From NCBI RefSeq assembly GCF_017591435.1, contig NC_059294.1:5729501-5793500 (forward strand): DNA of 64,000 nucleotides. Reading direction: 5' to 3'. Below, piece by piece: positions 47,081 through 59,525 of the stretch. The notes below the pieces were generated by a model, which was not told the origin of the DNA, ran no database searches, and saw nothing but the letters and a program-made list of their open reading frames with translations. Both the position numbers and the translations under genes were made by a program. The DNA is from Portunus trituberculatus (Eukaryota; Arthropoda; Malacostraca; Decapoda; Portunidae). Numbering within the stretch: position 1 is the stretch's first letter; each line of letters starts with the position of its first letter.

Positions 47081-50000
47081 TTAGGAAAATCCCCCAAAGG
47101 GGGGGAAGCCGACAAGTAGTTCGTCCAGGACGTTGTGAGGTAGGAGGTGGCGGCAGACAGCATCCAGCGGCAGGCCCTGGGGCAGGAGATGGTGCACAGT
47201 GGTGCACGCCAGGCAATAGTGCTCTATGGTATTGGCTTGGGGAGCGTGGCATAGGCGATAGGCTGCATAGGCGGGCTCCCCCACCACCCCAGCAACCTGC
47301 CACGGTGGCCGGTAGCCCAGCCGTAGGCGCGCAGACACCACGTTGTTTCGCCGCACCATCAGACCACGGCGGCGGTAGGAATATGGTGAGCGGCAAACGG
47401 ACTCATAGTGACTGATGGTGACACTGTAGGGCCTCTCGACGCCGCGGCGGCGCTGACCAGGCAGGAAGTCAGCAGAACGGATCCTGCCGAGGTAGCAGGG
47501 CAGGGAGAGGGGATGACCAGCACCACAAAGAGGGAGACGGCAGGCTTCCTTCGCTAGGCGGTCCACGGTGGTGTTGTGAAGTAATCCTATGTGAGAAGGA
47601 ACCCAGATAAACTTGACTGAAAGGCCGCGAGCAGGTAACAAGGACAAAAAGGAAAGGATTTGTTGAACAACAAGAACGTGGGTGGGATGAAGAGCAGAAA
47701 GAGACTGTAGAGCGGGCTTAGAGTCACAAATGATCACAGCACTCACACCTCTCTGACAAACAAGACTAACTGCATCCAGGAGGGCATGGAGCTCGCACAA
47801 CGTTGAACTGGAATGATCACGAAGACGGCGGCCGACCCAACCCCATGGAGGCGGCGGCAAGTCGGGCGAGAAGACAGCTCCACCAGCAGCACCATCCGAC
47901 TGCAGCGACCCGTCGGTGTAGAGGCGATGAGAAGCAGGGGGAGGAGGAGGTCACCAGCGCAATGTGTTCCAAGGCCAGCTGCAGCTGGAGAGGAGGCGGA
48001 TCACACTTCCTCGTAGGGGTGAAGCTGACCACAGGCGTAGGGAGCATCCAGGGAGGGGGCCGGGCGGGATGTCAGCCGCAAGAACGTGTAAATTTAGGCT
48101 ACGGAGAGAGGAAGAGACAGACCTGATGAGACGGCGACCAGAAGGCAGAAGAGGAGGAGCGGGCGGAGCAGGGAGGAGAGAGTCCCGGACCAATGCTGTG
48201 AAGTGCGGCGAGAGGTGAGGAAGGTGCAGACACTTTACTGTAAGGCAGGTGACGTTAGAATAAATCCTTTCAACAAGAGACGGGATCTGTAACTCCTTCT
48301 GCATGTTAACAATCCTGGTAGAAAGCGGGCAGCCAAGAATCACCCTCAACGCTTTGTTTTGAAAGACTTCCAGAGGCTCCAAAGCAGACCGAGGAAGTTG
48401 AATCAGGGCAGGGGAGAGGTAATCAACTACAGAGCGTATAAAGGTGAGATAGACAGTCCGAGCCACAGGAATGGAGATACCAGAAGAGTTGTTGGTGAGC
48501 CAACGGAGAGGGCGGAGCCGACGCTGAAGACGATCCAGCAAGTCACGGACGATCGGATGGGGCTGACGTCGGGCAGGGAGAGCTGGCGAGATCCGGACTG
48601 GAGCACCCAGGTAGCGGTACTGTGAGCACAGGGGGACGACGCTGCCCCCAAGCGTGAACTCCGGCAGTGTGGCAGGCGGGCGGCAGGAGAAGATTCTGCT
48701 TTTCTGTGGGGACATGACAAGACCACATGTGGCGGAAGCATGAGAAAAAGAATGAAGAAAGAGCTGGAGGTGAGCCGGGGAGGAAGAGTGAACACACAGA
48801 TCGTCAGCATAACATGTAACTGTAACCCCAGGAACAACAGGCAGAGACGTCAGGAGACGATGCATCAAAACATTGAAAAGAAAAGGGCTTAAGACACCCC
48901 CCTGAGGTGTACCAAGAAGAAAACTACGAGAAGAACTGTAAGAACCGCAGAAGAAGACACGAGAAGACCGGTTACTGAGGTAGCCCTTCATCCACCGTAA
49001 CAAATTACGCCGAATCCCAAAAGCAACAAGCTGATCTAAAATAATGTCTCGACTAGCAATATCAAAGGCGCTCTTAAGGTCTAGAAAAGCCACCACACTG
49101 TCACGGGAGAGGCGGGAATACAAGTCGAGGAGGCAGTGGTGGGTGCTGCGCTGGGGAAGGAAGCCGAAGAGACGCGGGGAGAGGCGATTCTCCAGACGGT
49201 GCATAAGACGAGTGAGCAGGATCCGTTCCAGCACCTTGCAAAAACAGGAAGTAAGGGAGATGGGGCGGAACTTGACTGAATCGGGCTTGGGAATTGGTAT
49301 GACGGTACTAGTGGTCCAGGCATGCGGCAAGCAACCATCACGGAGACACAGGTTGAAGAGGCGAAGGAGAGGGTTGCCAGGGACCTTGTGCAGCAGGCGT
49401 AGCACGGCGTATGTAATACCATCATCCCCAGGGGAGGAGGCCTTACGCCTCAGAAGAGCACGGTGCAACTCGTCCCCAGTGATCAGCACAGCGTCCTCGT
49501 CATCCTCTTGCAACAGAGCACGCACCAGGCGGAGTTGGCGGAGAAGAGGAGGAGAGAGCGTCCTGGGAGGCTGGCCGGAGTTGACTGCACTGACCACTCA
49601 TCAACAAGCTGCTGAGCGAACACGGCGGGGGAGTGGTGGCGGGCAGTAGCGGGCGTCCTCTTCACTACGCGCCGAATCAGGTGCCACATGGAAGCCACAC
49701 TGATCTGGTGATTAATACTGTCAGTGAACCGTTGCCAGGAGTCCGTACTCACACATTCCAGGAGAGCAGTAAAATCGTCCTGGGACTGCTGGTAGTGACG
49801 AAGCAGCTCAGGAGATGGGTCAGCCTGGAATAGCAGCCCGACACGCTCTGCCTCTTCACGCGCATCTTGAAGACGGGCGTCCAGACACCACGAGTTAGGA
49901 GCAGGGCGACGCTGGAGGTGTGGCTGGGACACGTAAAGCCTGTAGAAGTCGTGAGTGGCGGAGACAAGACTGGAATAAAGGGAATCAGGGGAAGAACAGT

Positions 50001-50799
50001 CAAACGAAGGCAAAAAACGGGACATGTACAAGATGTAATTTGGACAATACTTAGGCGGAATAGTAAGACGAAGGCGTGAAACAGGAGGGGGAGGCGTAGA
50101 AGGAAGAGAATAGCGAAAGAAAAGAGCGACATGATCAGAGAACAGAGAAGGCACGGATGAGCACTGTACGCGGGAAGACACTAAACCAGAGGTGAGAATG
50201 TGGTCCAGAGTACCGCCCCGGAAGTGAGTCGCGCCACCGGTGTCCCAGCGGGTCAGGTGAGGCTTGTCGATGTAAGAGAGTAGGAGAACACCAGAGCGAT
50301 TAGAGGCACCAGCACGATCACCCAAGGCGGCATGACGAACATTGAAGTCCCCCGCATACACTGTGCCCCTAACCATAGGAGGCGGAACAGCAGGAAGCTG
50401 AAGACGAACAGGAGCCGAGTAGATGTTGCAGAGCTGCAGAACACCATCTCCAACCTCCACCTTAAAGAGCTGGAACGTCACATCCGGGTCGGTAGAGCAG
50501 CGGAGAAGACGGTGCGTCAGAGAGCTGTGAATATAAGAGAGGAGACCATTCCGCACCATATGTAACTAGGGAATGTAACCGAGAAGGGAAGGAGGCTGAG
50601 GAACAGGGTTGGGGCGACCTGGAAACGCATCCTGGAGGAAAATAACAGAAGGACAGTGGGAGAACACGTAGGCCTTGAGCTGAAGAAATTTGTCATAACT
50701 GGCGACACCACACACCTTCCACGAGAGTAATTCCAGGCGAGTCACTGACGAACGTGGCGCTTCGAGGTAGAAGACCGGTGAGGGGGGGAAGACGGACAA
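47081..50799 (-). pseudogene. LINE ORF2: endonuclease, reverse transcriptase, RNase H
   Basis: Endonuclease motifs come first: LELLSWKVCGV, VIFLQDAFPG, YAGDFNVRHAALGD, GGTLDHILTS and SDHVALFF (50799 to about 49900). A long linker follows. The reverse transcriptase reads FRPISLTSCFCKVLERI, AFLDLKSAFD, GTPQGGVLSPFLFNVLM and YADDLCVHSS (49597-47951). RNase H reads YTDGSLQSDGAAG, ELHALLDAV, ICDSKPALQSL and VPSHIGLLHNTTVDRLA. A C-terminal Cys/His stretch ends in IEHYCLAC (47950-47081). The catalytic residues of all three enzymes are visible. The frame is broken by TAG near 50566, a frameshift near 49560 and TGA at 47951, between RT and RNase H. ORF2 overlaps the end of ORF1. The enzyme would nick target DNA and copy its RNA there. 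Confidence 0.9.
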
Positions 50800-52191
50800 C
50801 TCGAGGAAGACTGGGCAGGAGCGGGGAGTAGCTCACACAACTTCTCCAGGCGAGCAGCAACAGAGTCCATCTTCTCAGCCAGCTGGGTGACAGAGGAGGC
50901 AATCGTTTGTTGGGTGTCGGCCAAGGCGGTGAGTCGGGAGGCAGTAGCAGCGTGGGCGGACACAATGTCATCAATCCGGGCATCAAGGGAGGCGAAGCGG
51001 TCCTCAAGCGCCGAAACCCGAGCCTGGAGAGACGCAACAACTTGACGGAGGGCAGCGTCAGACTGGGAAGGAGGAGGAACAGTCCGGGAGGGAGGCGGCG
51101 GAGGGGCCATGGCGGAGGCGGCAGACTTGGCCCGGCGACGAGCACAGCCGTGCCACACGTTGACACCCGGCTTTAGACAGCGGAGACACTTCCAGCGAGA
51201 CGGGTCCGGTGGAGGTGGAGGCTCGGCGATGGAGGTAGAGGCAGGAGGAGGCCCGGACACACAGCGGAAAGGACACTCACGGGACTCGTGGGCGGCAGCA
51301 CACCAGGCACACTTGGGGGAGGCAGATATGGCCAATGCCCCAGCACCTATAACACCAGGGACGGTCGTCGTGGAGCCGCCGCACCTCACACGCAGGCAGA
51401 AGAGGGAGGAAGTCGAAGGCAATAGTGTCTGGCGGCGGGTCAGGGAGGCTCCACACAATAACGATGCGGTTGATTGGAGAGCCATCTTGAACGAAGCGCC
51501 GAGACGAGTATACCCCAGGGTACTGCTCAGCGAGGCGGTGGTCCACATCCACTGGGTAGCGGGTGAGGAGCAACTGAGGGTACTTGCGTGGCCGCACGGG
51601 TGAGTCCTGAGGGACGAGAGGCAGGGACAGGAATTCCCCGGATGTGATGCGTTCCAGTATGTCCTTGCGCTGCCTCGAAACGTACACGAACCGGGAGGTG
51701 AGCGCAGCCATCTTGACCTCAGCCTCGTCCCGCCGCAGGTGGAACGCCTTGGTGACAGCAGACAGCCAGCGGAGCTTAACTTCGGGTGACGGACTGCCAC
51801 TGAAGGTGAGCTTGACGTAGCTGTCTCGTGGAGTAAATACTGGTAGGACAGGCGAGGGCCGGGCAGGGGTGATAAAGGAAGCACCAGTAACAGGCAGGTG
51901 AGGGCGAGGAGGAGGCTCATCATGCACCAGCGAAGCACCCTTGGCAGTCTTGGCAGCGGGGGCCTGACAGGCCCCAGCAGGCGAATCAGGGGCGTCTTCA
52001 GCAGGCCGCTTACCACCGGAGGACGAGGAAGGCTGGGGGGCACCATGACGAGGAGCGGGTGGAGGGTGGTGAGGCGGCGCAGCAGAAGGCAGGTCAGGCC
52101 AGTGGTTCACGACAGCGGAGTCATCCTCGGGGTCGAACAACGCCAGGTCAAAGTCAGGGCACGACGCTACAGCAGGGCCGGAGCAGGCCAT
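50742..52191 (-). pseudogene. LINE ORF1: gag-like protein with zinc knuckles and coiled coil
   Basis: The first ATG (MACSGPAVASC) is at 52191, about 135 bases from the element's 5' end. A Pro-rich, disordered N-terminal part is followed by an RNA-binding-like region (LRWLSAVTKAFHLRRDEAEV). Three Cys/His knuckles come next: CYRCWGIGH, CAWCAAAHESREC and CLRCLKPGVNVWHGC. Then comes an Ala/Leu-rich heptad region (LRQVVASLQARVSALEDRF) and the stop at 50742. The frame shifts inside the first knuckle near 51320-51335, which also loses its last cysteine. Such proteins coat LINE RNA. Confidence 0.88.
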
Positions 52192-52323
52192 CAGGGAGGA
52201 AGACCTAGGCGGCTGCAGCAGAGCTACCACCAGCTGCAGGAACACCGCCGCGTAGAACAAGCTCGTTTCAGCAAATCAAAACAGCAGCAAGGCGTTGAAG
52301 AGCGCTGAGTGAGCACGTCCTAG

Positions 52324-52753
<430 letters not shown>

Positions 52754-52789
52754 TACACACACACACACACACACACAGTGCAATATCAA

Positions 52790-52871
<82 letters not shown>
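52754..52871. repeat. (AC)n and (GA)n tracts
   Basis: An AC tract (52754-52778), a short unique spacer and a GA tract (about 52794-52871). Confidence 0.95.
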
Positions 52872-52874
<3 letters not shown>

Positions 52875-52929
52875 ATGCGGTTGGGAAAGGAATGAAAGGA
52901 AGAAGCAGAAAAACGTAAATAAAGGTGCT

Positions 52930-52931
<2 letters not shown>

Positions 52932-52960
<29 letters not shown>
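52932..52960. repeat. (AC)n abutting a SINE head
   Basis: An AC tract that ends at the first base of the type 1 SINE at 52961. Confidence 0.95.
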
Positions 52961-53239
52961 CCGCGTAGTGTAGTGGTTAGCACGCTCGACTCACAATCGA
53001 GAAGGCCGGGTTCGAGTCCCGGCGCGGCGAGGCAAATGGGCAAGCCTCTTAATGTGTGGCCCCTGTTCACCTAGAAGTAAATAGGTACGGGATGTAACTC
53101 GAGGGGTTGTGGCCTCGCTTTCCCGGTGTGTGGAGTGTGTTGTGGTCCCAGTCTTACCCGAAGATCGGTCTATGAGCTCTGAGCTCGCTCCGTAATGGGG
53201 AAGACTGGCTAGGTGACCAGTAGACGACCGTGGTGAATT
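52961..53239 (+). mobile_element. tRNA-derived SINE, type 1, (AC)n-flanked
   Basis: The head folds as a tRNA with a CCGCG/CGCGG acceptor, box A TAGTGTAGTGGTTAGC, anticodon stem CTCGA/TCGAG with loop CTCACAA (anticodon CAC), and box B GGTTCGAGTCCC. The body shares CCCTGTTCACCTAG and AGGTACGGGATGTAA with type 2. The tail GTGGTGAATT runs into (AC)n at 53240-53259. Sequence is well preserved. Confidence 0.92.
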
Positions 53240-53259
53240 ACACACACACACACACACAT

Positions 53260-53886
53260 AATCTGTAGCTACATAAGGTAAGCAACATTTTCCCAATAGT
53301 GCCCCTTTATATAGAAGTAAACTGCTAACATAATGTGGTTCTTCATCAGTTTAACAAATCTCACGCTGTGAAAGGAATAACAATGTAATGTGCTTGTCGC
53401 GTTCCTTGGCTGATTGATCACCGCAAGTTCACAGCAGACACACAGATTAGTGAATAAATGTTAACTGAGCATTTTGCCGCCTTCACTTGCGAGCTGCCCA
53501 GTAGAGGAGGCGGGATAAGCAGAGTAAGACAACACAGCGGTAGTATTCTGACGAGCATGATACCTGTTATTTACGTGACTTTGCACGAGACAAATGTTGG
53601 GGGTGTTGCTGGGGATTTACAAGCCCCCCATAACTGTACGGAGCCTCTAACTAAGATTCTATAGTGTTTTTAATTTTTTTTTTCTGGTATGGGTATTTTT
53701 CAGGTCCTATTCACTTAGTTTTCTATTATTTTTGTTTTGTTGTTGTGTACGCGCGCGCAGGCTCTCAGTATGTCTTTTTTATTTATTTATTTTCTTTGTT
53801 TTAATCTGTATTGTGACTGATGATTGTTTTTGTTACTAAAATGTATTGGAATATTTGCATAACTGCTTGTGTTTTCTTGATTCCCC

Positions 53887-53983
<97 letters not shown>

Positions 53984-54129
53984 CAGTGGTCTGATTATAA
54001 AACAGAGATGGGAAATGGAAAGAAGGAAATGAAAGAAATGAAAGAGGAGGAGGTATAAGGACACAGGGACACTAGAAAACAGCCATTAAGAATAGACTAC
54101 GGCAGGCTGATGGAACAGAGACTGCATGG

Positions 54130-54130
<1 letters not shown>
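53260..54130. other. Gene-free spacer with a GA tract
   Basis: Nothing but a (GA)n tract at 53889-53980 and T-rich unique DNA is seen. The 68-codon plus-strand frame at 53458-53664 has no recognised motif. Confidence 0.55.
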
Positions 54131-54176
<46 letters not shown>

Positions 54177-54226
54177 ATCAGAGTGAAATCAGAGAGATTC
54201 CCATTATATAATCACACACACACACA

Positions 54227-54512
54227 CCGTGTAGTGTAGTGGTTAGCACGCTCGACTCACAATCGAGAGGGCCGGGTTCGAATCCCGGCGCGGCGAGGCA
54301 AATGGGCAAGCCTCTTGATGTGTGGCTCCTGTTCACCTAGCAGTAAATAGGTACGGGATGTAACTCGAGGGGTTGTGGCCTCGCTTTCCCGGTGTGTGGA
54401 GTGTGTTGTGGTCTCAGTCCTACCCGAAGATCGGTCTAGGAGCTCAGAGCTCGCCCCGTAATGGGGAAGACTGGTTGGGTGACCAGCAGACGACCGAGGT
54501 GAGGAGGTGAAA
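54227..54512 (+). mobile_element. tRNA-derived SINE, type 1, second copy
   Basis: Closely similar to 52961-53239 with the same CAC anticodon loop and box B (GGTTCGAATCCC). It is preceded by (AC)n at 54213-54226 and, further left, 54131-54172. Its tail GAGGTGAAAA runs into a short ACACAC at 54513. Confidence 0.92.
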
Positions 54513-56180
54513 AACACACGAATAGATAGTTTATTAGCCACAAATTATATAAACATAAACATAGTCCTCAAATTTACGTTTCTAGAGTTATTGCTTACAA
54601 AACTAGGTTTGCCCTTTTCATATATTATGCACGTAAGCACAAGTAAAGGAAACATACTGAAGTGATCTTAAAATATAAATAGATGTCATCAAAACTAAGT
54701 CATCCATCACACACACACACACACGTCAGTTCAGCTGGTAGCAGTTACCATACCACACCACAGCACATCACACCACACCAACACTACCAACCACAACCAG
54801 TGCCACCACCATCACCACAACAGCACTACACACCACACCGCGCCACAAAGACCACCACACACCATAACATACCGCACACCACCACCACCATTACCACCAC
54901 ACAACCACCACCACCACCACTACCAACACACACCACACCTTACCACCACCACCGCCGCCACTACCACCATCACACCACACCACCACCACCATCGCCACAC
55001 CGCAAAACACCACATCACGCCACTACCACCATCGCTACCATCATACCATACCACATCATACCACCACCACCACCACACCACATCACACCACCACCACTAC
55101 CATCACACACCATAGCACCACCACCACCATCACACACCATACTACCACCACTACCACAAAACACACCACACCACACCACTACCACCACCACCACTACCAT
55201 CATGCAAAACATCATACTACACCACACCACAACAACAACCACCACCACCCGAGCTTTAAAAAAAAGTACCCTCTCCAGTCTCAACCAACCACCACCTGGC
55301 TTCTGCCCTGCTCCCACCCCACCCAGCTCCACTCCGCTCGACCCCACCGCCGCTCGCTAATACTGAAACTATTCTTTAAACGTGTTTTGTGATTTATCTC
55401 GGGTTTTGCATGTGTTTCTAAGTGTTTTCTGGACTCTGGGAGCAGGAGGAGGTGGAAGTGAAAGGGAGAAGAGGAGTGTGGGAGTGAGGGCGGGAGAGGT
55501 TGAGTCACACCAATCGTCCCTAAAAAAACATCTAGGCATAAAGGTTAAAATATTTCTCCTTTATTAATGGAGTTGACATTGTCCTGATATCTGATTTGTT
55601 ATCAACATAGTAAAGCAAGTTTCAATCCACAATAGAATCGAGTCTACCTTTGTTTTGGTTTATCGAAAAAGTAACATTAATGTCACTGCGTAATATATAA
55701 CTTTTTTTTTTTTATTAGTACGCCTAGGATTGTTTTGGTGCTTGATATAACATTTAAAAAATATGAAAAACATGACCCAAGTAACAATATTCCATAAAAT
55801 TTAGTCTATTCGTATTTTCAAAGGAAAAAAATAACGGTTCCAAAATAGAAAACCGAAATCTTTATACGACAATGAATCTGTTTTCTTTATTTGGCTGAAA
55901 AGCGAAAATTTTTCGTATTCAGAAATTGTAACATAATGTAGTTTGGCTGTGCTTTCCATCTCGACATTTTTGTGTGTTTTGGCGCTTTTTTTTTTTTTTT
56001 TTAGAGATCTTTCGTTGGACCTTGAGCTTGAGCTTGAGCTTGAGTTGGGAGTCACCCAGCACTTGCTGTCGGTGTAGCCTTTGGATCGGCGTTCTCCCAT
56101 ACACACCTGGAAATGGAAGAGTGGGGCAGGAAGTCTGAAGCATTAATACTTTCCCTCCCTCCCCTCCCTCATCATTCATC
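54513..56180. other. Low-complexity (CCA)n-rich region, no gene seen
   Basis: From 54740 to 55255 the plus strand is an interrupted CCA/ACC repeat, giving Thr/Pro/His-rich frames and Val-rich frames on the other strand. A short (GAGCTT)n tract lies at 56022-56043. The rest is unique AT-rich DNA. Confidence 0.65.
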
Positions 56181-56184
56181 ACAT

Positions 56185-56769
56185 TCACACCTGTTCCCCA
56201 TCCCCATCCCTATCCCTGAGGGGTCCCTGTCTTTCAATCATTCTCATACGTTCCCTCCAGGCACTCTTTAAGAAATCTTTCACACCCTCAATCACCCGAC
56301 CATTTACCTGTCTCTCAACACACAGCCCCAGCAGGTACTCCATCCATTCCCTAGCATTCCTCTCTCTCATCTCACTACATGCTTCTACTCCTATCTCTTC
56401 TGTCACTACACCTAACATCCTGTCTCTTGCACACCCATACCCCTCACACTCCAGCATCAAATGTTCTACTGTCTCATCCACACCCGTCTCGCATACCTCA
56501 CACACCTTGCTTCCTCCAGTCTTCCACCTATACACCCTGCTGTTCACCTCCAGGGACTTGGTCCTGGCTCTGAACAGCAGTTCCCCCCCATGGCTCCCAT
56601 CATAAAAACTTTCACGCCTAGGCCGGTCCTTTCTCCGATACCATTCTAGCGTTGTCTTCTCACTCATCCCCCTCCTCCACTCTGCTTTTCCTTTCTCTTC
56701 CACACGCCTATTGATTTCTTTCTTACTCGCATCTACACTTCCATGTCCTATGGGTCTTCTAACAAGCAT
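56185..56769 (-). mobile_element. LINE reverse transcriptase C-terminal fragment
   Basis: A 194-codon open frame reads TTLEWYRRKDRPRRE, YDGSHGGELLFRARTKSLEV, SRVYRW, then a zinc-finger-like CEVCETGVDETVEHLMLEC and a Leu-rich tail. The C-x2-C-x8-H-x4-C motif after the RARTxSL motif is the C-terminal end of a LINE reverse transcriptase. The relative at 30700-31500 lies on the other strand and is more decayed. The frame is intact here, but the catalytic part is absent. Confidence 0.8.
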
Positions 56770-57232
56770 TGTAAATAAACCATCCGGTAAGGATGTTATA
56801 TTTTGACTATTAGTTAAATGATTTGTCGCTTCTAAAAGTGTAGTGTATACCAGTCTGGGCGCTTTTTTACTTGTGGTGATTTTTAAAATGAATTACGTAT
56901 GTAAATACTGGGCCACAGCGGCACATCAACCGTGACTTCCCACAGGTCAGTCCACCAATGTTTGCCTGCACGCCCCTGTACTTTCAGACCCAGAGAGCGA
57001 AGCAAAGCCAGAATCAATCACCAAAGTATATAAATAGCCATTACTGTGCTAAATAAGGTGATGGTTATGTATACCCCAGTTCAGACCGCCCAGCGCCCAC
57101 CATGACCCGTACCTAGATTCCACCCCATCAACCCCCGTCCTTCCCCGTGTCAACTCGTCAACATTTCCTTCAATTCTCAGTGTTTCCTGCTGTTACCCAC
57201 CTGAAATGAGGAATGGAAGTGTGTGAGTAGAA

Positions 57233-57340
57233 GTAGAAGTAGTAGTAGTAGTAGCAGCAGCAGCAGTGTTATTATCATTATTATGAGTGTTAATGTGTGT
57301 GTGTGGGGTGGGGGAGTTTCTCTCTCTCTCTCTCTCTCTG
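57233..57340. repeat. (GTA)n/(GCA)n and (TC)n tracts
   Basis: An interrupted GTA/GCA tract is at 57233-57265, and a CT tract at 57318-57339. Confidence 0.85.
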
Positions 57341-57369
57341 AAACGCTGTGCTCTCTTACCAGTGACTTA

Positions 57370-57720
57370 CCACGACTGTTTTCCAAGGCCAAACAGATGA
57401 CTAATAATGCAGAAATGTTGTTAATCTGTTACTAGAACCTTAAAGACACCCTTGCAAACACTTTGTTCTCTCACCAAGATTGTTTTCCAAGGCCACTGAG
57501 ATGACTAGCCAAATTCCCAAGAGTATTTCTCCTGTTAACAATACAGAAATTTTAATTTGTCACTAGAACGTAAAAATCACTATTGAAAACGCTCTGCTTT
57601 CTCACCAAGACTGTTTTCTAAGGCCACAGAGATGACTAGCAGGGTTCTCAAGTGTTTATCCTGTTTATAATTCAGAAATATTGTTACTCTATTACTGACT
57701 CACTAGAAACTTAAAAATAC
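57370..57720 (+). repeat. Diverged tandem repeat, three units
   Basis: TGTTTTCCAAGGCC or its variant occurs at 57377, 57481 and 57612, each followed by GATGACTA, CAGAAAT and ACTAGAAC-like words. Spacings are about 104 and 131 bases. The units differ by many substitutions. Confidence 0.8.
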
Positions 57721-57763
57721 CCTTAAAAACCTTATAACTTCAACTATACTCTAGTGACGAAGG

Positions 57764-58199
57764 TTAGACACATGATCTGTCACTTCTGTAGAACTTGGCG
57801 TGTCTTATGGTGTGGCTTAACAGTCTTTCCTCATAGTCTAACTCCCTGAGTCCTGGTACCATCCTTGTTGCCAGCCTCTGTACCCTTTCAACCTTCTTCA
57901 CATTTTTCTTCATATGCGGTGACCAGACACAAGCTGCATATTCTAACTGGGGTCTTATTAAGGTACATAATATCTTCTTCATCATTCCTTCATCTAGGTA
58001 GGGGAATGCAAGGCCAATATTTTGAAGCATGTTATATGTTTTCAAAAATATCTTGTTAATGTGTTTCTCCGGTGACAAAGTGTTTTGCACGGTTACTCCT
58101 AAGTCTTTCTCCTCATTGGTCTCTTTAATTTTCTCATTACCCAGCCTGCAATCCCTGTTTGATCTGTATCTACTTCTTCCCATTTTCATAACATGGCTC

Positions 58200-58200
<1 letters not shown>
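57764..58200 (-). mobile_element. LINE copy D, 5' end at (AC)n
   Basis: A minus-strand open frame of 141 codons covers the RT C-terminal region: EEKDLGVTVQNTLSPEKHI, NMLQNIGLAFPYLDEGMM, RPQLEYAACVWSPHMKKN and RLATRMVPGLRELDYEERL. It is clearly related to copies A-C but diverged, so it is another family of the same group. Its truncated 5' end lies at the GT tract 58201-58268. The left boundary, near 57764, has no AC tract. Confidence 0.85.

Positions 58201-58268
<68 letters not shown>
58201..58268. repeat. (GT)n shared by LINE D and a SINE
   Basis: A 68-base GT tract with LINE copy D on its left and a type 1 SINE tail on its right. Confidence 0.97.
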
Positions 58269-58269
<1 letters not shown>

Positions 58270-58528
58270 TCCCTGGTCACCCAGCCAGTCTTCCCCATTA
58301 TGGAGCGAGCTCAGAGCTCATAGACCGATCTTCGGGTAGGACTGAGACCACAACACACTCCACACACCGAGAAAGCGAGGTCACAACCCCTCGAGTTACA
58401 TCCCGTACCTATTTACTGCTAGGTGAACAGGGGCCACACATTAAGAGGCTTGCCCATTTGCCTCGCCGCCTCCGGGATTCGAACCCGGACCTTCTCGAGT
58501 GTGAGTCGAGCGTGTTAACCACTACACT

Positions 58529-58530
<2 letters not shown>
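58269..58530 (-). mobile_element. tRNA-derived SINE, type 1, minus strand
   Basis: Reverse-strand relative of 52961 and 54227, with head GTAGTGTAGTGGTTAACACG and a box B-like GGTTCGAATCCC. The anticodon stem is slightly altered. GT tracts abut both ends (58201-58268, 58531-58570). Confidence 0.9.

Positions 58531-58570
<40 letters not shown>
58531..58570. repeat. (GT)n between two SINEs
   Basis: A GT tract with a type 1 SINE on its left and a type 2 SINE on its right. Confidence 0.97.
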
Positions 58571-58573
<3 letters not shown>

Positions 58574-58859
58574 TTTCACTGTTTGATCTGCTGCAGTCTC
58601 TGACGAGACAGCCAGACGTTACCATTATGGAACGAGCTCAGAGCTCATTATTTCCGATCTTGGGATAGGTCTGAGACCAGGCACACACCACACACCGGGA
58701 CAACAAGGTCACAACTCCTCGATTTACATCCCGTACCTATTTACTGCTAGGTGAACAGGGGCTACACGTGAAAGGAGACACACCAAATATCTCCACCCGC
58801 CTGGGAATCGAACCCGGTCCTCTGAGTGTGAGCCAGCGCTCTAACCACTGAGCTACCGA
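58571..58859 (-). mobile_element. tRNA-derived SINE, type 2, minus strand
   Basis: Reverse-strand relative of 46053-46346, sharing GATCTGCTGCAGTCTCTGA near the tail and TAGCTCAGTGGTTAGAGCGC at the head. GT tracts lie on both sides (58531-58570 and 58860-58881). Confidence 0.9.
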
Positions 58860-59199
58860 GTGTGTGTGTGTGTGTGTGTGTCCTGTAAAATGTTAACATT
58901 GGTCCAATATCAGCAGTCCACCACCCTCTACAACAAAAAGACAAAATGTATGTGGAAATGGTCTGACATGGATTTGCCTCTTATGGCCCAATTTCAGGAT
59001 AATTGTAGCAGCCTCGAGTTGGCCTGATAAATATGTCTTTAAGCCATAGTCTTGTTATTTGCTGGCATGGGCTTGTAACCTTGATGTTTGCTGAGTAATG
59101 TGTTATTTAATGGAGTGATAGGTTTATTAAAGTATTCACGGTCATCATTCAGATTTTACTTTTTCAGGTAATTTATTATGACCACCTTAATGTTTTCAG

Positions 59200-59436
59200 G
59201 TGCAATACCAGGTGAAGTGAAGGTGAAAGTCAAGCCCAGGCACAATGGACTTGGAAGTCAGACAGAAGGGCTGAGGTTTGATGGCCTTGATGACACTACA
59301 GGTCTGATGCTGCTGTCATTCCCACGGGGAATCCCACCCCTAGGCTGTGTAACAGTCCATTACAGGTAAATTTTTTTTTTCTCTCTCTCTCTCTCTCTGA
59401 TAGGGGTTTTTCTTTTACTTGTTTTTTTTTTCTTAC

Positions 59437-59525
<89 letters not shown>

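Noticed and set aside
49044..49649. Arg-rich plus-strand frame of 201 codons
   Set aside because: It is the antisense shadow of the LINE reverse transcriptase frame.
50742..51166. Leu/Pro-rich minus-strand frame
   Set aside because: It overlaps the LINE ORF1 in another frame and has no domain of its own.
52961..53035. tRNA-like fold with anticodon CAC
   Set aside because: Repeated at 54227 and, on the other strand, near 58530, each time followed by the same SINE body.
54683..55360. A 225-codon Thr/Pro/His-rich frame
   Set aside because: Translation of an interrupted CCA repeat.
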